A stretch of DNA of 64,000 bases from 9FT-COMBO-48-23 sp964400675. Lineage in GTDB: Bacteria > Chloroflexota > Dehalococcoidia > GIF9 > UBA5629. A program made the translations under genes and the position numbers. The stretch lies in the NCBI GenBank assembly GCA_964400675.1, contig CAYNVO010000010.1:1-64000 (forward strand), written 5' to 3'. Positions 1-9,706 of this stretch are shown here, one piece after another. Each line of letters starts with the position of its first letter. The stretch's first letter is position 1. The notes under the pieces were generated by a model. The model was not told where the DNA came from. It saw only the letters and a program-made list of their open reading frames with translations, and did no database searches.

Positions 1-206
1 TGCCAAGTCACTTTTCTGAATCGAGCGTAACTTAATGAAGGGTAACAAAAGTCAGGATTGTGTCGTGAAGTGCCCAATATACCACTCCATTGTGAGTGGG
101 TTGGTGGTCTACTAAAGCTTTATATTTTTGTAAGCTGTTAGAGAGGCTAAAGAGGATAGGGGAAAGGCTAAAAACGGCGGACAAATACTATGTGGAGCAG
201 GCCTGA

Positions 207-2060
207 TCAAGTTGAAGGAGCATTGGCTTCGTCGGTGCTCACGAATCGAACCCCATGTTTTTCTATAAGGATATCTTTGAGAGCGTACACCTTTATTGTT
301 TGTTGCTCGCCTTCAAGTGTCCAGTGGGCAGTCTGTGGTAAATTGTATTCGTCTGCTTTGTGTCGCCTCAAAGCCCTTCTCTTCTTGGCGGGGTCTATCA
401 GAATGCTCCCTTCTTGAGCCTTTACTTGCCAGCACACAATGTAGTGTAACCACGCAAACGTGTGGTTGAAATGACCTGCGCCTAGGTCTCTTTTGAACTC
501 TGCAAAACGGCAGTTTTCACCTGGTTCGTCTGATTTGACCACGCAATCTATGCCATTGTCTGTCCTCCAATCCAGAGGTTCGAAGAAGCTGAATTCCGTA
601 TCGAACTTATTTCTAAGGCGTTCGAGCAGTAGGACGGTCTCAGCCTCGCTCGCAGGCTGTGGGAATATTACATCATCGCCAATCACGAGGCGTGGTTTCT
701 TCAAACCTTGCACGGTGCGCTGCTGCAACTGGAGCTTATCTTGCTTTTCGCTCGTCCTGACTTCGGTCTCTTCTTCAATTATCTTCGTCCAAGTCCAGCT
801 TTCATCTTCAGCCATGTCATTGACTAGATTCTTTGCTACATCTTCCATGCCTCGTAGTAGGCTTGCATCGGACCCACCGACACTGTTTCGATCGTTGTTT
901 AGCAGGAAACTTTGGCAGTTCACAAGAATCTGAAACCGAGTTCGTTGTCCCTCTTTCTCCAAAACTTCCATTGCTACCGGATTTCTCTGTTCTATGCAAA
1001 AGAAATCTTTACAGAACCACAGACCGTATCGGCTTTCTGCCTTATATGAAAACCTGTCAGAGCGCTGGCGTTGACGTAGGTAGGGATTGTAGCTACGTTT
1101 TGCATCTTCGCCCTCAACAGAAATAATAGCTTCCCAACATACATCAGGTAGTTCCCTTAATGTACCTGTCTTTACAACGTAGCGCCAGTGGTTTCTCTTC
1201 GCGTTGTCCAATATCTGGAGCATTTGGTCGTATGGTAACTTTGTTGATTCCGAGATAACAGCCTCCAGCCTCTGATTGGGAGTTACCGGATTATTCCCGC
1301 AATCTGGAAATGGATGACCGAATTGAATCATACGCGGCGTTGTTGCTCCCGGTGCCTCCAGTCTGATCTGTCCCGTCGGAGCGGCACGAAGTTTGCCGGT
1401 ATGGAGCTTTAGACGTTCGTCTTGGTTTTTCAGGTCTTGCTTGATTCTATTTTCAAACGACCCCCATTTGGTAAACCACCGGATGTAATCCTCAATCTCG
1501 TCTGCCTGGAAATGCGATCCATCGTTGTCGTAGAACCCAACGACCTCTATTTCAGTGAAAGTATGCTCGGGCGTTTCGTCAGTATCTTCCTTGTAATCAA
1601 TATCTGGGAATTCACCCTTGAAAATGCTGGCCCACGGTTGGTAACATTTAGCTACCCAAACAGGGAATCCTATCCCCGCCCACGTTTTCACCTTGAGGAA
1701 ATCGGAATGGAAAGCAAGCTTAATTCCTAAGCACTTTTCTCCAACAGGCTGATATTCAGTTTGCTTGTCTCTTGATGAACCGCCAAGCTTGAAGAAATCA
1801 TTCAAGATTCCCGTAAATTCGTTAGGTTTAGGTAGACTCTCGTCTCGTACCATTCCTGCCCCATCATCCCGAATCTTCACAATCCAGCGCTGGTTACCTT
1901 CCCAAGGTTGTCTTCGTACCATAATATCAATATTATTGGCCCCAGCGTCATAAGAATTACTGATAGCCTCCCGTATCAATTCCAACGGCTTGTTGAAGTT
2001 CTTTACCATCTGACGCAACATGTCCAATTCGTCAACTTGAACCTGTGGTTTCTCACTCAT
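207..2060 (-). CDS. GHKL (MORC/Hsp90-like) ATPase with PD-(D/E)XK-like C-terminus
   Basis: 617-residue protein. Residues 15-120 carry Bergerat-fold ATPase motifs: REAISNSYDAGA (N box) and IRDDGAGM (G1 box), with further G-rich motifs near LGGSSRDKQ and GEKCLGIKLAF. This places it among the GHKL ATPases. Near residue 530 there is GIDCVV, followed after about 14 residues by AEFKRD. The D...E-x-K spacing resembles the catalytic core of PD-(D/E)XK nucleases, so an ATPase-nuclease fusion is inferred. The start at 2060 is preceded by GGAGGCAAAGAA. The frame stays open 57 codons further upstream but without a ribosome site. It is isolated, reading away from its neighbour at 2411. A DNA-acting or defence role is possible but not shown. 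Confidence 0.7.
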   Translation of the reverse strand: MSEKPQVQVDELDMLRQMVKNFNKPLELIREAISNSYDAGANNIDIMVRRQPWEGNQRWIVKIRDDGAGMVRDESLPKPNEFTGILNDFFKLGGSSRDKQTEYQPVGEKCLGIKLAFHSDFLKVKTWAGIGFPVWVAKCYQPWASIFKGEFPDIDYKEDTDETPEHTFTEIEVVGFYDNDGSHFQADEIEDYIRWFTKWGSFENRIKQDLKNQDERLKLHTGKLRAAPTGQIRLEAPGATTPRMIQFGHPFPDCGNNPVTPNQRLEAVISESTKLPYDQMLQILDNAKRNHWRYVVKTGTLRELPDVCWEAIISVEGEDAKRSYNPYLRQRQRSDRFSYKAESRYGLWFCKDFFCIEQRNPVAMEVLEKEGQRTRFQILVNCQSFLLNNDRNSVGGSDASLLRGMEDVAKNLVNDMAEDESWTWTKIIEEETEVRTSEKQDKLQLQQRTVQGLKKPRLVIGDDVIFPQPASEAETVLLLERLRNKFDTEFSFFEPLDWRTDNGIDCVVKSDEPGENCRFAEFKRDLGAGHFNHTFAWLHYIVCWQVKAQEGSILIDPAKKRRALRRHKADEYNLPQTAHWTLEGEQQTIKVYALKDILIEKHGVRFVSTDEANAPST

Positions 2061-2410
2061 TTCTTTGCCTCCATGCCAGTTCAGAAATAAGGAAATTTGG
2101 GTTAAGCATGTCCTAAATTTCTGATACGGAAAGTCCTTACTTCTGTAGTCCTTACAGTTAGGCCCAATTTTAATCCTATTTACATGATTAAACAAGAGGT
2201 CACTTTTTGGAGCCTGCCAATAGTGTGCCAAGTTGGCCAGCAGTCACAAAACGTCAAAAAGTTAGCTAGTCAGGTTTTGCGTTGGCAATTAGCCCGCAAC
2301 GGATGTGACCGAGAGCCGTTTCACGGGGACTAACAACCTTCTTTGGAAGCTCCACCAACCACCTCCGGTTGACATTCTACGACATTTTACTTGTCGTGGC
2401 ACTTTAAGGT

Positions 2411-2938
2411 TTAGTCCATATGCTGCATTACTTTTTGTATAGGCTCTTTTCCAAGCAACACTATTGCGAATTGTTCATATTTCTCGCCAGTCTTGGGATC
2501 GACATCGTGCCAGCGAGCAAGGTATTCTTCTTCTGTCAGCCATGTTCTTCTAAATGACGATGGGTCTTCGAAAACGACAATGTTGTCCTTGTATCCGATC
2601 ACAATGGCATAATGACCATCATCATAATCTGTCTTCCAGTCCTCAAGAGTCATGTACCGCTCAGCCCATGCCTGTAGCAATACAATGACCGGGATGCCTT
2701 TCTCGATATACTGCTTCACTGTTTCAAGAGAAACCCCGCGTTGTGCAATCACTTCAAAGCCATACTTCTTAGCTACACCAATCATATTCTCGATAGAAGT
2801 TCCGTTGTTGTCGGATTTGAGTTCATCAATCAATACATCTTCCCGCACTTCTACGCCATAATAGGCCATCACAAGTTGTAATGCCTTTACCCCGCAATCA
2901 AAGTCAAACGCCTGTATCCCACCTGGAATGTTGATCAT
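2411..2938 (-). CDS. C39-like cysteine peptidase family protein
   Basis: 175 residues. The papain-like C39 layout is visible: the nucleophile cysteine in DFDCGVKAL near residue 14, a His in GHYAIVIGY near residue 108 and an Asp in FEDPSS shortly after. Such stand-alone C39-like domains occur as processing or salvage peptidases. No signal peptide is seen, so a cytoplasmic location is inferred. Its ribosome site (GAGGAGAT) overlaps the stop of the upstream gene at 2951, and the gap is 12 bases, so the two are very likely co-transcribed. The substrate is unknown. Confidence 0.7.
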   Translation of the reverse strand: MINIPGGIQAFDFDCGVKALQLVMAYYGVEVREDVLIDELKSDNNGTSIENMIGVAKKYGFEVIAQRGVSLETVKQYIEKGIPVIVLLQAWAERYMTLEDWKTDYDDGHYAIVIGYKDNIVVFEDPSSFRRTWLTEEEYLARWHDVDPKTGEKYEQFAIVLLGKEPIQKVMQHMD

Positions 2939-2950
2939 ATGTATATCTCC

Positions 2951-3727
2951 TCATCTCGGTTTAGGTATCTTTTTGCTCATTTTATATAGGGCTGCGGCAA
3001 AAGCTCTCCTGAGCGTTTCCAGTGCTTCCACATTAGGGGTCCTATCTGCATACATGTAAAGCTTCTGGTTAGTCTCCTGCAAAATGGCAGGTACCTTGTT
3101 ACCGACTCTTGTCATTGCGTTTATAGAATGTTCGCCACATACATGGCCATAGACCCTACCGTATTTGGACTCGTTCACGGTCACCTTAACCCTGCGAAGC
3201 TTTTTTACGAGTTCATTTGCATAAGTTTCTATGAATACATCAGGGCAAAAGTAGGTTGGCTCACTATCCTGATTGGAATTCTGGAAGCTCATAAGTTCAA
3301 TTTGATTATCTGTCAGGCCTTGGGATGTCACGGTGGAATGGCCATCGAGCATAAATATCTTGCCACGAGCAATCTCTGCACTTATATCTCGGTGAAACAT
3401 GTGCAGATATTTTCTGGAAAGATACTGCCGTAGTTTTTGGTCGGGCTCATGGCAATGTCGATATATGGAATTACCCAAAATGTCCTTGAGTGGCACGCTG
3501 TCTTCAACTCTTACAGGGTGCCTGTTAGCCTCGAGAATCAAGCTGCAGTAGGGAAATGTCAACTGTGAATTGCGAAGAATGTCACGAAAATCGTAAAGCC
3601 AATTAGTGTACCAATCGACATTGCTCATCAGCATGGGGAACTCATTGGAAAGGGAATCAAGCGATATCTCGTTTGGGATGATTATTCCACTATGTGGTAT
3701 TACAACTAGCAGGTCTCTGAATTGCAT
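2951..3727 (-). CDS. N-formylglutamate amidohydrolase-family protein
   Basis: 258 residues. The N-terminal VVIPHSGIIIP, the central LEANRHP, the metal-site-like MLDGHSTV and the C-terminal INAMTRVGNKVPAILQE fit the N-formylglutamate amidohydrolase (FGase) family. These are zinc-dependent hydrolases that release formate or cleave related N-acyl bonds. The exact substrate cannot be read from sequence. It is the first gene of a two-gene unit with the C39-like peptidase, 12 bases downstream. The pairing suggests a peptide-modification or degradation pathway, which is inference. Confidence 0.75.
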   Translation of the reverse strand: MQFRDLLVVIPHSGIIIPNEISLDSLSNEFPMLMSNVDWYTNWLYDFRDILRNSQLTFPYCSLILEANRHPVRVEDSVPLKDILGNSIYRHCHEPDQKLRQYLSRKYLHMFHRDISAEIARGKIFMLDGHSTVTSQGLTDNQIELMSFQNSNQDSEPTYFCPDVFIETYANELVKKLRRVKVTVNESKYGRVYGHVCGEHSINAMTRVGNKVPAILQETNQKLYMYADRTPNVEALETLRRAFAAALYKMSKKIPKPR

Positions 3728-3773
3728 GCTTACTATCGTCCTTTGCGGTTTCTTGACCCATCAAAAACAAACG

Positions 3774-4694
3774 TCAACTAAGGGCTTGGTCGAAAAAAGA
3801 TAGCACCTGAGCGATATATTCTTTGGGTCTAGCACGATATGAACCTACATGTTCCGCCTCTGGCACTATCCATAACCTAGTATCTGGATTGCGGGATGCT
3901 CTTGCCAATATGCTGGCATGCTCCACAGGAACAGTATTGTCTTGCCCTCCATGGATAATTAGCACTGGAGGCGTAGTGAATTGTCTAATAGCGTCGACAG
4001 GCTTGGACATAGATAAATCAATGCCGTGTATTCTCTTAGCCACGAAAAGGATCACAGGTATGAACAACTTCGGCAAGCTGCTTCGCTTGGAAAACTGAGG
4101 CTTGACAATATCTGCCAGGTATGCGAATGAGCTATCAGCGACGATAGCATCAATCTGTTTGCAATTGGCAGCAGTCATCAGAGCGGTTGCTGCCCCCATA
4201 GAGAAGCCGATAACGCAAATCTTACTCATGCCACGTTGCTTAACGTAGTCTATTGCACCTAGCAGGTCCCTTTGCTCATAATAACCTAAAGATATATGTT
4301 TCCCTTCTGACTGGCCATGTCCACGCAAATCAAACATCAGGACGTTATAACCGGTATTCACCATCTCTCGAGCTATGTCTAGCGTCTTTATACCCGGGTC
4401 AGCCCGGTGCCCATTTGCGCCATGAATCATCACAACGACCCGACTGCTATCGCATGCTTCGAGCCACCAGCCACTTAATGTCAGCCCATCCCTGCTGGAA
4501 AAAGATACGTCATCATATTTCAGGTCAAGGTTATCTGGCTTTTTCTCAAACGGCGACCGGGCAACTTTGGTCATTGAATAGGCAGCATGCAGCGAAATGC
4601 CGACAACAGCTCCAAGGGCGGCTGCGGTGAGACCAAATGGAACCCAGAGAAGTCTCTTTTTAGGCCATCTGGGCTTAGTAGCTTGTTCATCCAT
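3774..4694 (-). CDS. Alpha/beta hydrolase, membrane-anchored
   Basis: About 306 residues from the ATG at 4694; a GTG nine codons upstream is possible. After basic residues a hydrophobic segment (residues 15-37) looks like a signal anchor. The hydrolase core shows the oxyanion-region MIHGANGH, the nucleophile elbow GFSMGAA (G-x-S-x-G), the acid in HGGQDNTVP and the catalytic His in AEHVGSY. This is a complete triad. Members are serine esterases or peptidase-like hydrolases; the substrate is unknown. It ends 46 bases from the FGase-family gene on the same strand. Confidence 0.8.
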   Translation of the reverse strand: MDEQATKPRWPKKRLLWVPFGLTAAALGAVVGISLHAAYSMTKVARSPFEKKPDNLDLKYDDVSFSSRDGLTLSGWWLEACDSSRVVVMIHGANGHRADPGIKTLDIAREMVNTGYNVLMFDLRGHGQSEGKHISLGYYEQRDLLGAIDYVKQRGMSKICVIGFSMGAATALMTAANCKQIDAIVADSSFAYLADIVKPQFSKRSSLPKLFIPVILFVAKRIHGIDLSMSKPVDAIRQFTTPPVLIIHGGQDNTVPVEHASILARASRNPDTRLWIVPEAEHVGSYRARPKEYIAQVLSFFDQALS

Positions 4695-4901
4695 AGGATT
4701 TATTCTACAGCATTTTACCACTGAAAATCATGCGTGTGTGTCTACACATTCGGCCGCCATACAACACCAAGCTGCAGAAAGAAAAGAAACTGCACACAAT
4801 GTTGACCTCGTAGGGGAAAAAGCAACATTTGCTAGCTATTATTGTAGAACTCGACAAATCATCGCCTCTCGAAGGCTAACAATAAGCCAGATTGTACAGA
4901 C

Positions 4902-5381
4902 CTATCCTCGCCACTTGCCGAATGATATGCGGTATAGTAAATAGTCCCAAGAGTTGCCCAATAGATTGCCAAGGCGAATCATCCGGAGCATCAAATGAAC
5001 GGCTTCTGCCTTTTCGACACCGTATGCCTGCTGCAACTTCCTGACAGCTTCAGGATCAGGATGCGCATCGGATTCAGCCCAGTGCTGCGCATAGATTACA
5101 GCCACAGCCTCATCTTCTGGGCAGTTATCAACATCTCCCGAAAGTAACTGGCTAATCTCTATAGGAGTAACTCCACTTTTCAATGCTTGTCTGGCATGAA
5201 AATATGAACAATAGCGGCAGCTGTCTACCGCGGTAACAGCCAGCATTAGCCTTTCTCTGAAGGCAGGCGATATCGAGCCCTTATTCATTACCTTCTTCAG
5301 GAGCTTCCTGTTTACGATTGGAAACAACAAGTCTCTAAATAATTCTTTTAGGTTCTTATATGTTCTTTTGTTGAATTTCAT
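4902..5381 (-). CDS. Carboxymuconolactone decarboxylase / AhpD-like protein
   Basis: 159 residues from the ATG at 5381; the frame is open to a TTG at 5414. The AhpD-like signature is CRYCSYFHARQALKSG: a C-x2-C redox pair followed by His three residues later. This helical family includes alkylhydroperoxidase AhpD and many uncharacterised proteins. Activity as a thiol peroxidase partner is inferred only from the CxxC-H motif. No other oxidative-stress gene is adjacent, and the gene is separated from the hydrolase by about 200 bases. Confidence 0.75.
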   Translation of the reverse strand: MKFNKRTYKNLKELFRDLLFPIVNRKLLKKVMNKGSISPAFRERLMLAVTAVDSCRYCSYFHARQALKSGVTPIEISQLLSGDVDNCPEDEAVAVIYAQHWAESDAHPDPEAVRKLQQAYGVEKAEAVHLMLRMIRLGNLLGNSWDYLLYRISFGKWRG

Positions 5382-5465
5382 GACTGGTACTGCCGAGCCC
5401 AGGCGGTTACACAATAAGTACCCACAAGCTTTAGCGGAATATCTAACCTCTTCTTTAAGTAGTTC

Positions 5466-5675
5466 TCAATATACAAAAGAGTGCTGCCTCATTTTAACCC
5501 GGTGCCCTTCATCAATCCCGATTAGATTGCCGCAATAACATTTAACTTCGTCCCCATCATGCACACTATAATCCTTAACTATACGACCTTTCCAGCAATG
5601 TAGCACTCGCCCTTTCCCAATCTTGACATATCTAAACACTTTACGCTTACACTTAGCGCATTTTATGGTTATCAT
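5466..5675 (-). CDS. Small zinc-ribbon-like protein
   Basis: 69 residues with two knuckles, CAKCKRK near the N-terminus and CYCGN near residue 47, so a single zinc-binding fold is likely. The central part is basic. A GAGGG ribosome site precedes the ATG. Function is not recognised. It could be a nucleic-acid-binding accessory protein. Confidence 0.55.
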   Translation of the reverse strand: MITIKCAKCKRKVFRYVKIGKGRVLHCWKGRIVKDYSVHDGDEVKCYCGNLIGIDEGHRVKMRQHSFVY

Positions 5676-5941
5676 TTTTGAGCCCTCATCAGCTCAATCC
5701 CTCCCAGATTATCACATTTTCCACATAGGTTAAAGGAAAGTTAGCTTTGCGTTGACAAACGGCTAGTGTTAATATAGCTTTTAACTCGAAGAGAATTTAA
5801 AAATGCAGATAGAGCTACCTGGCACTGAATCCTTTGGTATAAGATACTGTCTGTGCTTGAGGGCTGGCACGGAGCCTACGCCGGTGGCGAGGTTAATGTG
5901 CTCTCTGATTGGTCGGATAAAATAGCACGGATTAAGACGAG

Positions 5942-6385
5942 ATGAAACTAATCAGCGCTTGTCTGTTAGGAATGAGATGTGCTTGGAGTGGTGAAGATAA
6001 TAAGAACGACCGAGCCATTGAACTTTCGAGGGTTGAGACTCTAATTCCCGTTTGTCCTGAGCAATTGGGAGGGTTGTCGACTCCTAGAGCACCTCAAGAA
6101 ATCCAAGGTGGCACAGGTAAGGATGTTCTTGATGGGATATATAGGGTTCTCAATAGAGATGGGGGGGACATTACTAGCGAATTTATCAAAGGAGCGGAGG
6201 AGACCTTGGAAACTGCCCGGCGGCTCAATATAAAGGAATTTATAGGCAAATCTAGAAGTCCATCATGTGGCTGCGGTCAAATATACGATGGCACATTTTG
6301 TGGAAAATTGATAGATGGCGACGGTGTTACAACTGCGTTATTAAGACTAAGCGGGATTAGAATCATTCCAGAAGAGGATTTATAG
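5942..6385 (+). CDS. DUF523 family protein
   Basis: 147 residues. The start SACLLG-x3-AWSG, the middle PVCPEQLGGLSTPR and the C-terminal KSRSPSCGCGQIYDG are the hallmarks of DUF523, a cysteine-rich family of unknown function that often stands alone or is fused to DUF1722. The conserved cysteines suggest metal or Fe-S binding, which is inference. Length matches the single-domain form. It is followed about 96 bases later by a winged-helix regulator on the same strand. Confidence 0.85.
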   Translation: MKLISACLLGMRCAWSGEDNKNDRAIELSRVETLIPVCPEQLGGLSTPRAPQEIQGGTGKDVLDGIYRVLNRDGGDITSEFIKGAEETLETARRLNIKEFIGKSRSPSCGCGQIYDGTFCGKLIDGDGVTTALLRLSGIRIIPEEDL

Positions 6386-6481
6386 CCTACCTTAGCTAAC
6401 CTTACACCATGATTCCGTAATGAGAACCTGCGGCGGCCAGAAAGATATTTCTAGGAAATGTTTATCTAGTAGGAGATTAGA

Positions 6482-6835
6482 ATGGATTCTACTCAACGAG
6501 ACCCTAGGGAAATGACCGATAAGGAAGCAATGGAGTGGATGCAAGAATTAGTTAAGAAGTTAGCGGAAGAGAAAGGCTCTGCAGGAGGGGCATGTTCTCT
6601 CGAAGCCGTAAAAAATCCTGTTCGAAGAAACATTCTAAATGTTTTACAGGAAAGGGTTTTAGGGATAGATGAAATTTCTGAAAGAGTAGGAGTTACGGGG
6701 CCTACACTTAGATATCATCTCAACTTCCTTATGAGTTCATATTTTATACAAATAGAGGGTGATAGGGTTGATTTAACGCCGGGGGGTGTTTCCTTTGTAA
6801 GAAGCAATAAGCGGACTCAAGCAGGTTATTTTTAG
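6482..6835 (+). CDS. ArsR-like winged-helix transcriptional regulator
   Basis: 117 residues. Residues 38-100 form a winged helix: NPVRRNILNVLQER, then IDEISERVGVTGPTLRYHLNFL (recognition helix) and a wing IEGDRVDLTPGG. This is the ArsR/HTH_20 fold. An acidic, helical N-terminal arm precedes it. A possible 22-codon ORF (6863-6931) with its own ribosome site follows directly. The target is unknown; the dehydratase-like genes lie downstream in the opposite orientation. Confidence 0.7.
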   Translation: MDSTQRDPREMTDKEAMEWMQELVKKLAEEKGSAGGACSLEAVKNPVRRNILNVLQERVLGIDEISERVGVTGPTLRYHLNFLMSSYFIQIEGDRVDLTPGGVSFVRSNKRTQAGYF

Positions 6836-6862
6836 GGCGAAGGTAATTAGGGGAGTGAATTG

Positions 6863-6931
6863 ATGAAAGAATATACTATCCGCCCAATTTGGGGAACGGC
6901 CCTTAAAATAGAAAGGAGTGAAGAGGAATAG
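6863..6931 (+). CDS. Possible 22-residue peptide downstream of the regulator
   Basis: An ATG at 6863 preceded by AGGGGAGTGA opens a 22-codon frame rich in charged residues, ending at 6931. It follows the winged-helix gene by 27 bases. There is no family recognition, and it could be a chance ORF. Listed only because of its good ribosome site. Confidence 0.2.
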   Translation: MKEYTIRPIWGTALKIERSEEE

Positions 6932-6999
6932 ATGCGTACCGAGAAAGCCCGAGTTTACCAAATAGCTTTTAGCATAGCTAGTGCTAGAAAGTTATTCGT

Positions 7000-8531
7000 T
7001 TATTTTGCCGAGGATCCATACATCTTTTGAAATCTTTCCAGCATCTTCCGTGGTGTTACAGTAGCTCTTTCATATTTAGGCAACTCTTTCTCTATACCAA
7101 ATAGATATTTGGCTACTCCTTTCAGGCTCTCAAGGTCATATCTTGCCATCATTGTTATGGTTTCCATCTGTGGAGAGCCACCACCATGCAGTCCAGCCAC
7201 CTGCATCACGCCGGCCAGCTCTGAAACTATGAGGTTTTCTATACCTCGAAAGCATCTATGCTGGTTCTCTGAAGATATCTTGGGATTCCTCATCATGTAT
7301 TTATTTGCTAGTTCCTTTGTCTCTTTTGCGAAGAACTCCTCTTCAAAAGGCATCGTAGCACACAAGCCGCCGGCAAGGTCGGCTACAATCTTAAACTCAT
7401 TGTAAATCTCTTCACCCGCGAGCCTCCTACCAGCATTGGTCAAAACTTCATCTGGTATATAAGTCCCAGATGCTGATTTCTCGGCACGATAGGCACTTAC
7501 CTGACCAGCAGCAAAGACAAGCTCTGCCACACCCACCATGTGTGATATCTTCTCTCTCACATGGTCCTCCTTCTCGATTCCATTGTATTCTGCTGCAAGT
7601 GCAGCGGCGCTGGCTAATACCTCAGACGTAGCAGGCTTGCACCCAGTGTATGAGTGTCTGTGATAATGAGCAAAAAGCAAGGCGAGGAAACCAGCGAATG
7701 GCGTTTGTCTCGAGTCACCCTTGCCATCAAGAAGACCCTTTCTCGAGGCACGAAGACATCGTCAAAAATAGTGTACGATTCAGCATCGCCTATTTCTGCT
7801 ATGGGAGCTTGCAGATATTTCCGCGTATGATTATATGCTGGCCTGACCAGCATCTTTACACCATCCCAATCAGCTGGCACGGCAAATGCAACAGCATAAT
7901 CATTGTCCTTATCTGTCATGAATCTGGTAGGTATGGCTATTATTTCATCACCTACAGGAGCAGTCGTGTTATCAATCTTCGCCCCTCTTACTACGATTCC
8001 GTCCGGTCGGCTTTCAACTATTCTCAGGTAAAGGTCAGGGTCTACTTGCTCATGAGGTCTTTTCAACCTGTCACCTTTGACGTCGGTCTGAGCGCAGTTG
8101 GCTGTTATATCATTGTCTTGCCAATAGGTAAGATACTTCAAAAAGTTTTGCCCTACATCCGTACCCAGAGCCTGATCCATTTCATAAGTGACAACGGACA
8201 GGGCGTTCATAGCATCTATTCCCATGCATCTCATAATGCAACCCCCCACCCTATGGCATATAAGTCTAGTCATCTGCTGTTTCTTTAGGAGGTCGTCAAC
8301 ACTTTGGTGAATATTAGTGAACCTATTTATCTTCTGTCCTGTTAGATGGGATGTCACAGTGGCTAAACCATCCCAGTCAGGATCGTTTGCACGATCATAT
8401 GTCTCTTTTATGACGCGTAATTGTCCTAAAAGCCTCTCGTCCGTCCTATCACATTTACTACCATCTAAATAAAGGTTTCTCTTCATCTTCTTCAAGCGGC
8501 CGAGATATTCGTCGTAAGTTTTTATTCCCAT
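7000..8531 (-). pseudogene. 4-hydroxybutyryl-CoA dehydratase family protein, frameshifted
   Basis: Two overlapping frames (7614-8531 and 7000-7680) together make one full-length member of the 4-hydroxybutyryl-CoA dehydratase/HpaB-like family, parallel to the intact copy at 11001. The family's [4Fe-4S] ligands are kept: C-x3-C in GGCIMRCMGIDA and H-x6-C in YHRHSYTGC. The reading frame breaks at the VFL of PRERVFL, near 7726-7735. Restoring one base there gives ERVFLDGKGDSRQ followed by PFAGFLALLF, in line with the paralogue. Either a real one-base deletion or a sequencing error in a TTCTT run explains it. The start at 8531 has an AAGGAGG site. Confidence 0.8.
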
Positions 8532-8725
8532 GAGACTATTCCTCCTTGTCTTTTGTTACTATAGCTCAAAAACAACTCAGATTTCAAACTCTCGCTTTTA
8601 TAGGCCAGCGAACATAAAAGCAATTAGAGCAAATATTGGCCACTATGTAAGTTCAGGATTTCGTACCTAGGACTAAACAAAACGATGAAATGTTAAACCT
8701 TTCAGGATAGACGGCTGATAATAGA

Positions 8726-9373
8726 CTACCTACTGAGTACGGCTATGGGCCGCAGCAGAATCTCCGAAAGTGGAATGCGTGGCCGCGGTGGCGGCGTCAC
8801 CGCAGGATAGCCGACCGGCAGCACGGCTACAACCACTATATTCTTAGGCAGATTAAAAAGGGCGTTTATTTCTCCTTCACCACCCAGCGCACCCACCCAG
8901 CAGCTACCTAATCCCAGAGCCGTGGCGGTCAGGACCACATGCTCGATAGCAATGTATGTGTTGGCCACTGCCGCTGCCAGGAAGATTCCCAGGTCAGGGT
9001 CAGGCATACTCAATAGTGCCGCCCGGAACTCCGGGTCGGCGAAACGGCCGGATAAGGTCTCGGTAACTCCGTAGTCCACAAATTCCTGGGAGCGCTTCAA
9101 CCTTGAGGCCTGGGCGTATGCGGTCAGGTCTGCACAGCAAACGAAGACCACTGGCGCCTGTTCGATAAAAGCCTGGTCCCAGCATATTTGGCGCAGCTTT
9201 GCCCTCTCCTTTGGCTCCATGACCACTATGAAACGCCACGGCTGTCGATTACTGGCTGACGGAGCTAGGCGGGCTGCTTCCAGCATCTCACTAATCATTT
9301 CGCCGGGCACCGACTCGTCCCGAAAGCTGCGTATGCTTCTGCGTTGGTGAATGGCCTTTCTAACCGTTAGCAT
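8726..9373 (-). CDS. Nitroreductase family FMN oxidoreductase
   Basis: 215 residues. The N-terminal IHQRRSIRSFRDE and APSASNRQPWRFIVV are the FMN-binding signatures of the nitroreductase family. The central ALGLGSCWVGALGGE and C-terminal LPVGYP complete the fold. Members reduce nitro compounds, quinones or flavins with NAD(P)H, or act in dehalogenation-like reactions. The substrate is unknown. It lies alone between the frameshifted dehydratase and rlmN, with a GGGGGAGC ribosome site. Confidence 0.85.
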   Translation of the reverse strand: MLTVRKAIHQRRSIRSFRDESVPGEMISEMLEAARLAPSASNRQPWRFIVVMEPKERAKLRQICWDQAFIEQAPVVFVCCADLTAYAQASRLKRSQEFVDYGVTETLSGRFADPEFRAALLSMPDPDLGIFLAAAVANTYIAIEHVVLTATALGLGSCWVGALGGEGEINALFNLPKNIVVVAVLPVGYPAVTPPPRPRIPLSEILLRPIAVLSR

Positions 9374-9706
9374 GCTCCCCCTTTTTTTAGGTCTATAAAC
9401 CAGACCTTTTTACCCGTATCTTGAACTGGAAATTCATTCTGCTACTATCTACCTGAAAAGTCAACTATTGCTCGTTCAAACACAGTGATCCGCGTATGGT
9501 CTTTTTAGACCATAGTTGCGATGCTTTAGGAGACAGTAATAGTTAAACGTTTTGGCTTTCTGTTAACTTGTATTGGTACTTTGCTTCTGCGTATCTTTGC
9601 CCATCGTATGTACGATTAGGGTATGACACATCAGCAGGCTTGTTTACCCCCATCACCTTTGAGATAATTATTCATCAGAGACAACATGTAGGATTATAAG
9701 TAGACC
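9374..9706. other. Intergenic region between divergent nitroreductase and rlmN
   Basis: 333 bases between two divergent genes. It presumably holds both promoters, but I see no clear consensus pair, RNA gene or repeat. Confidence 0.4.

Noticed and set aside
7650..8288. Plus-strand open frame opposite the dehydratase paralogue
   Set aside because: The minus strand carries the conserved Fe-S ligands; the plus frame is a shadow.
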